Shown here: in pieces, positions 63,353-64,000 of the stretch | Position numbering within the stretch: position 1 is the first letter of the stretch | How the letters are laid out: every line of letters starts with the position of its first letter | Source of the DNA: CAVSRC01 sp963762605 | GTDB lineage: Bacteria > Pseudomonadota > Alphaproteobacteria > Rhizobiales > Kaistiaceae | DNA: 64,000 bases | Assembly: GCA_963762605.1 (NCBI GenBank) | Contig: CAVXLJ010000025.1 | Coordinates: forward strand, 310,001 to 374,000 | Reading direction: 5' to 3' | Program-made: the position numbers and the translations under genes | The notes under the pieces: model-generated | The model's input: only the letters and a program-made list of their open reading frames with translations | What the model was told of the DNA's origin: nothing | Databases searched by the model: none

Positions 63353-64000
63353 GCCGTGCCTGCGGCCGCTGCGGCGGTGCCGTTCAGCGGGTTGGCCGGG
63401 TTCCAGTGATAGGTGAGGGTGTCGAAGCGCGGCGCTTGCGCATCGTAGAGCAGCAGCTTGCCGGTCAGCCCGCCTGCCATGCCGACGATCTCACGGATCA
63501 CTTCGAGCGCCTGCATGCAGCCGATCACACCGGTCAGCGCGCCCAGCACCCCGGCTTCGGCGCATGTCGGCAACAGACCGGCCGGCGGCGGCTCGGGAAA
63601 CAGGCAGCGATAGGTCGGGTTGGGGTTGCCGTCGGTTCCGCGCTCGTGCGGTTTGAGCGTCGTCAGCGATCCGTCGAAGCGGCCGACCGCCGCGCTCACC
63701 AGCGTCTTGCCGACATGGAAGCAGGCGTCCGACACCGCGTAGCGCGTATCGAAATTGTCGGAGCCGTCGGCAACGATGTCATAGGCGCCGATGAGGCTCG
63801 CAGCGTTCTCTGGCGTCAGCCGCAGCGCGTGCATTTCCACCGCCACATGCGGATTGACGCGGGCGACGAATTCCTTGGCGCTTTCCACCTTGGACCGACC
63901 GACGGCGGCGGTGTCGTGGATCACCTGGCGCTGCAGGTTCGACAGGCTCACCACGTCATCGTCGACGACGCCGATCGTGCCGACCCCGGCGGCGGCGAGA
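63349..64000 (-). CDS. moeB: MoeB/ThiF-type adenylyltransferase (5' truncated by window edge)
   Basis: The frame is open to the window end, where LAAAGVGTIGVVDDDVVSLS shows the ATP-binding E1-like fold; only the last 216 or so residues are present. SNLQRQVIHD, DNFDTRYAVSDACF and GVIGCMQALEVI are MoeB/ThiF signatures. LLPTCAEAGVLG replaces a zinc-Cys region only partly visible. MoeB activates MoaD for molybdopterin synthesis; ThiF for thiamine is an alternative. No C-terminal rhodanese domain is present. Confidence 0.9.
   Translation of the reverse strand, partial: LAAAGVGTIGVVDDDVVSLSNLQRQVIHDTAAVGRSKVESAKEFVARVNPHVAVEMHALRLTPENAASLIGAYDIVADGSDNFDTRYAVSDACFHVGKTLVSAAVGRFDGSLTTLKPHERGTDGNPNPTYRCLFPEPPPAGLLPTCAEAGVLGALTGVIGCMQALEVIREIVGMAGGLTGKLLLYDAQAPRFDTLTYHWNPANPLNGTAAAAAGTA

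Overview
The window is a GC-rich stretch of chromosome from an alphaproteobacterium, most likely of the order Hyphomicrobiales (Rhizobiales). Evidence: ybeX-lnt followed by a PraR-like XRE regulator and metK; rimP-nusA-ylxR-infB-rbfA-truB-rpsO-pnp in one run; lptC-lptA-lptB-rpoN-hpf-ptsN; an Hsp20/DUF1150 pair; a DUF2852 protein; an NrnC-type nanoRNase; and an NDUFA9-like reductase. A genus cannot be assigned from sequence alone. Nearly all of it is core genome. I see no prophage, insertion sequence, CRISPR array, toxin-antitoxin module or recognisable defence island.

Layout. 1-4.9 kb: tail of ybeX, lnt, XRE regulator, metK, trmB. 4.9-9.4 kb: an Rrf2 regulator and a sulfate ABC transporter (sbp-cysT-cysW-cysA); both units carry the same operator-like inverted repeat. 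9.4-19.5 kb: the transcription/translation supercluster rimP to pnp, with a promoter and terminator-like hairpin in the rimP leader and a long nested hairpin before pnp. 19.8-24 kb: an intracellular PHB depolymerase, a 650-bp gene-poor gap, DUF2852, a small membrane protein and a YgjP-like metalloprotein. 24-28 kb (minus strand): sthA and a class A penicillin-binding protein with a CtrA-like box upstream. 28.1-34.7 kb: polA (apparently frameshifted), a sulfotransferase, queG, a YdeI-like protein and an SDR protein. 34.9-36.6 kb: a LysR regulator and an alpha/beta hydrolase.

36.7-43 kb: infC (ATT start), rpmI, rplT, pheS, a DUF559 nuclease-like gene between pheS and pheT, pheT, and a frameshifted DHFR-like gene. 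43-47 kb: a cyclic-nucleotide-binding protein, DoxX, a GST, uppP, an NDUFA9-like protein and tRNA-Leu(CAG). 47.2-49.8 kb: a TPR/O-GlcNAc-transferase-like protein and nrnC. 49.9-55.1 kb: LPS export (lptCAB), sigma-54, hibernation factor and PTS-Ntr EIIA. 55.1-58 kb: the Hsp20/DUF1150 operon with a ROSE-type RNA thermometer candidate, a diheme cytochrome c and a Gfo/Idh/MocA oxidoreductase. 58.2-64 kb: an unknown secreted or membrane protein, an O-antigen ligase-like protein, gmd, a lipoprotein, a decayed GT25 fragment, a GT2-like protein and the C-terminal part of moeB.

The recurrent unusual theme is GC-rich palindromic intergenic repeats in at least three sequence families. They occur singly and as inverted pairs. 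One copy lies in frame inside the polA linker, and others flank (and partly encode the ends of) the DUF559 gene between pheS and pheT. The second theme is leader-RNA control: candidate structures precede rimP, pnp, pheS and hsp20. Three single-base frameshifts (two in polA, one in the DHFR-like gene) all look like +1 insertions, so sequence error is a real alternative to gene decay.
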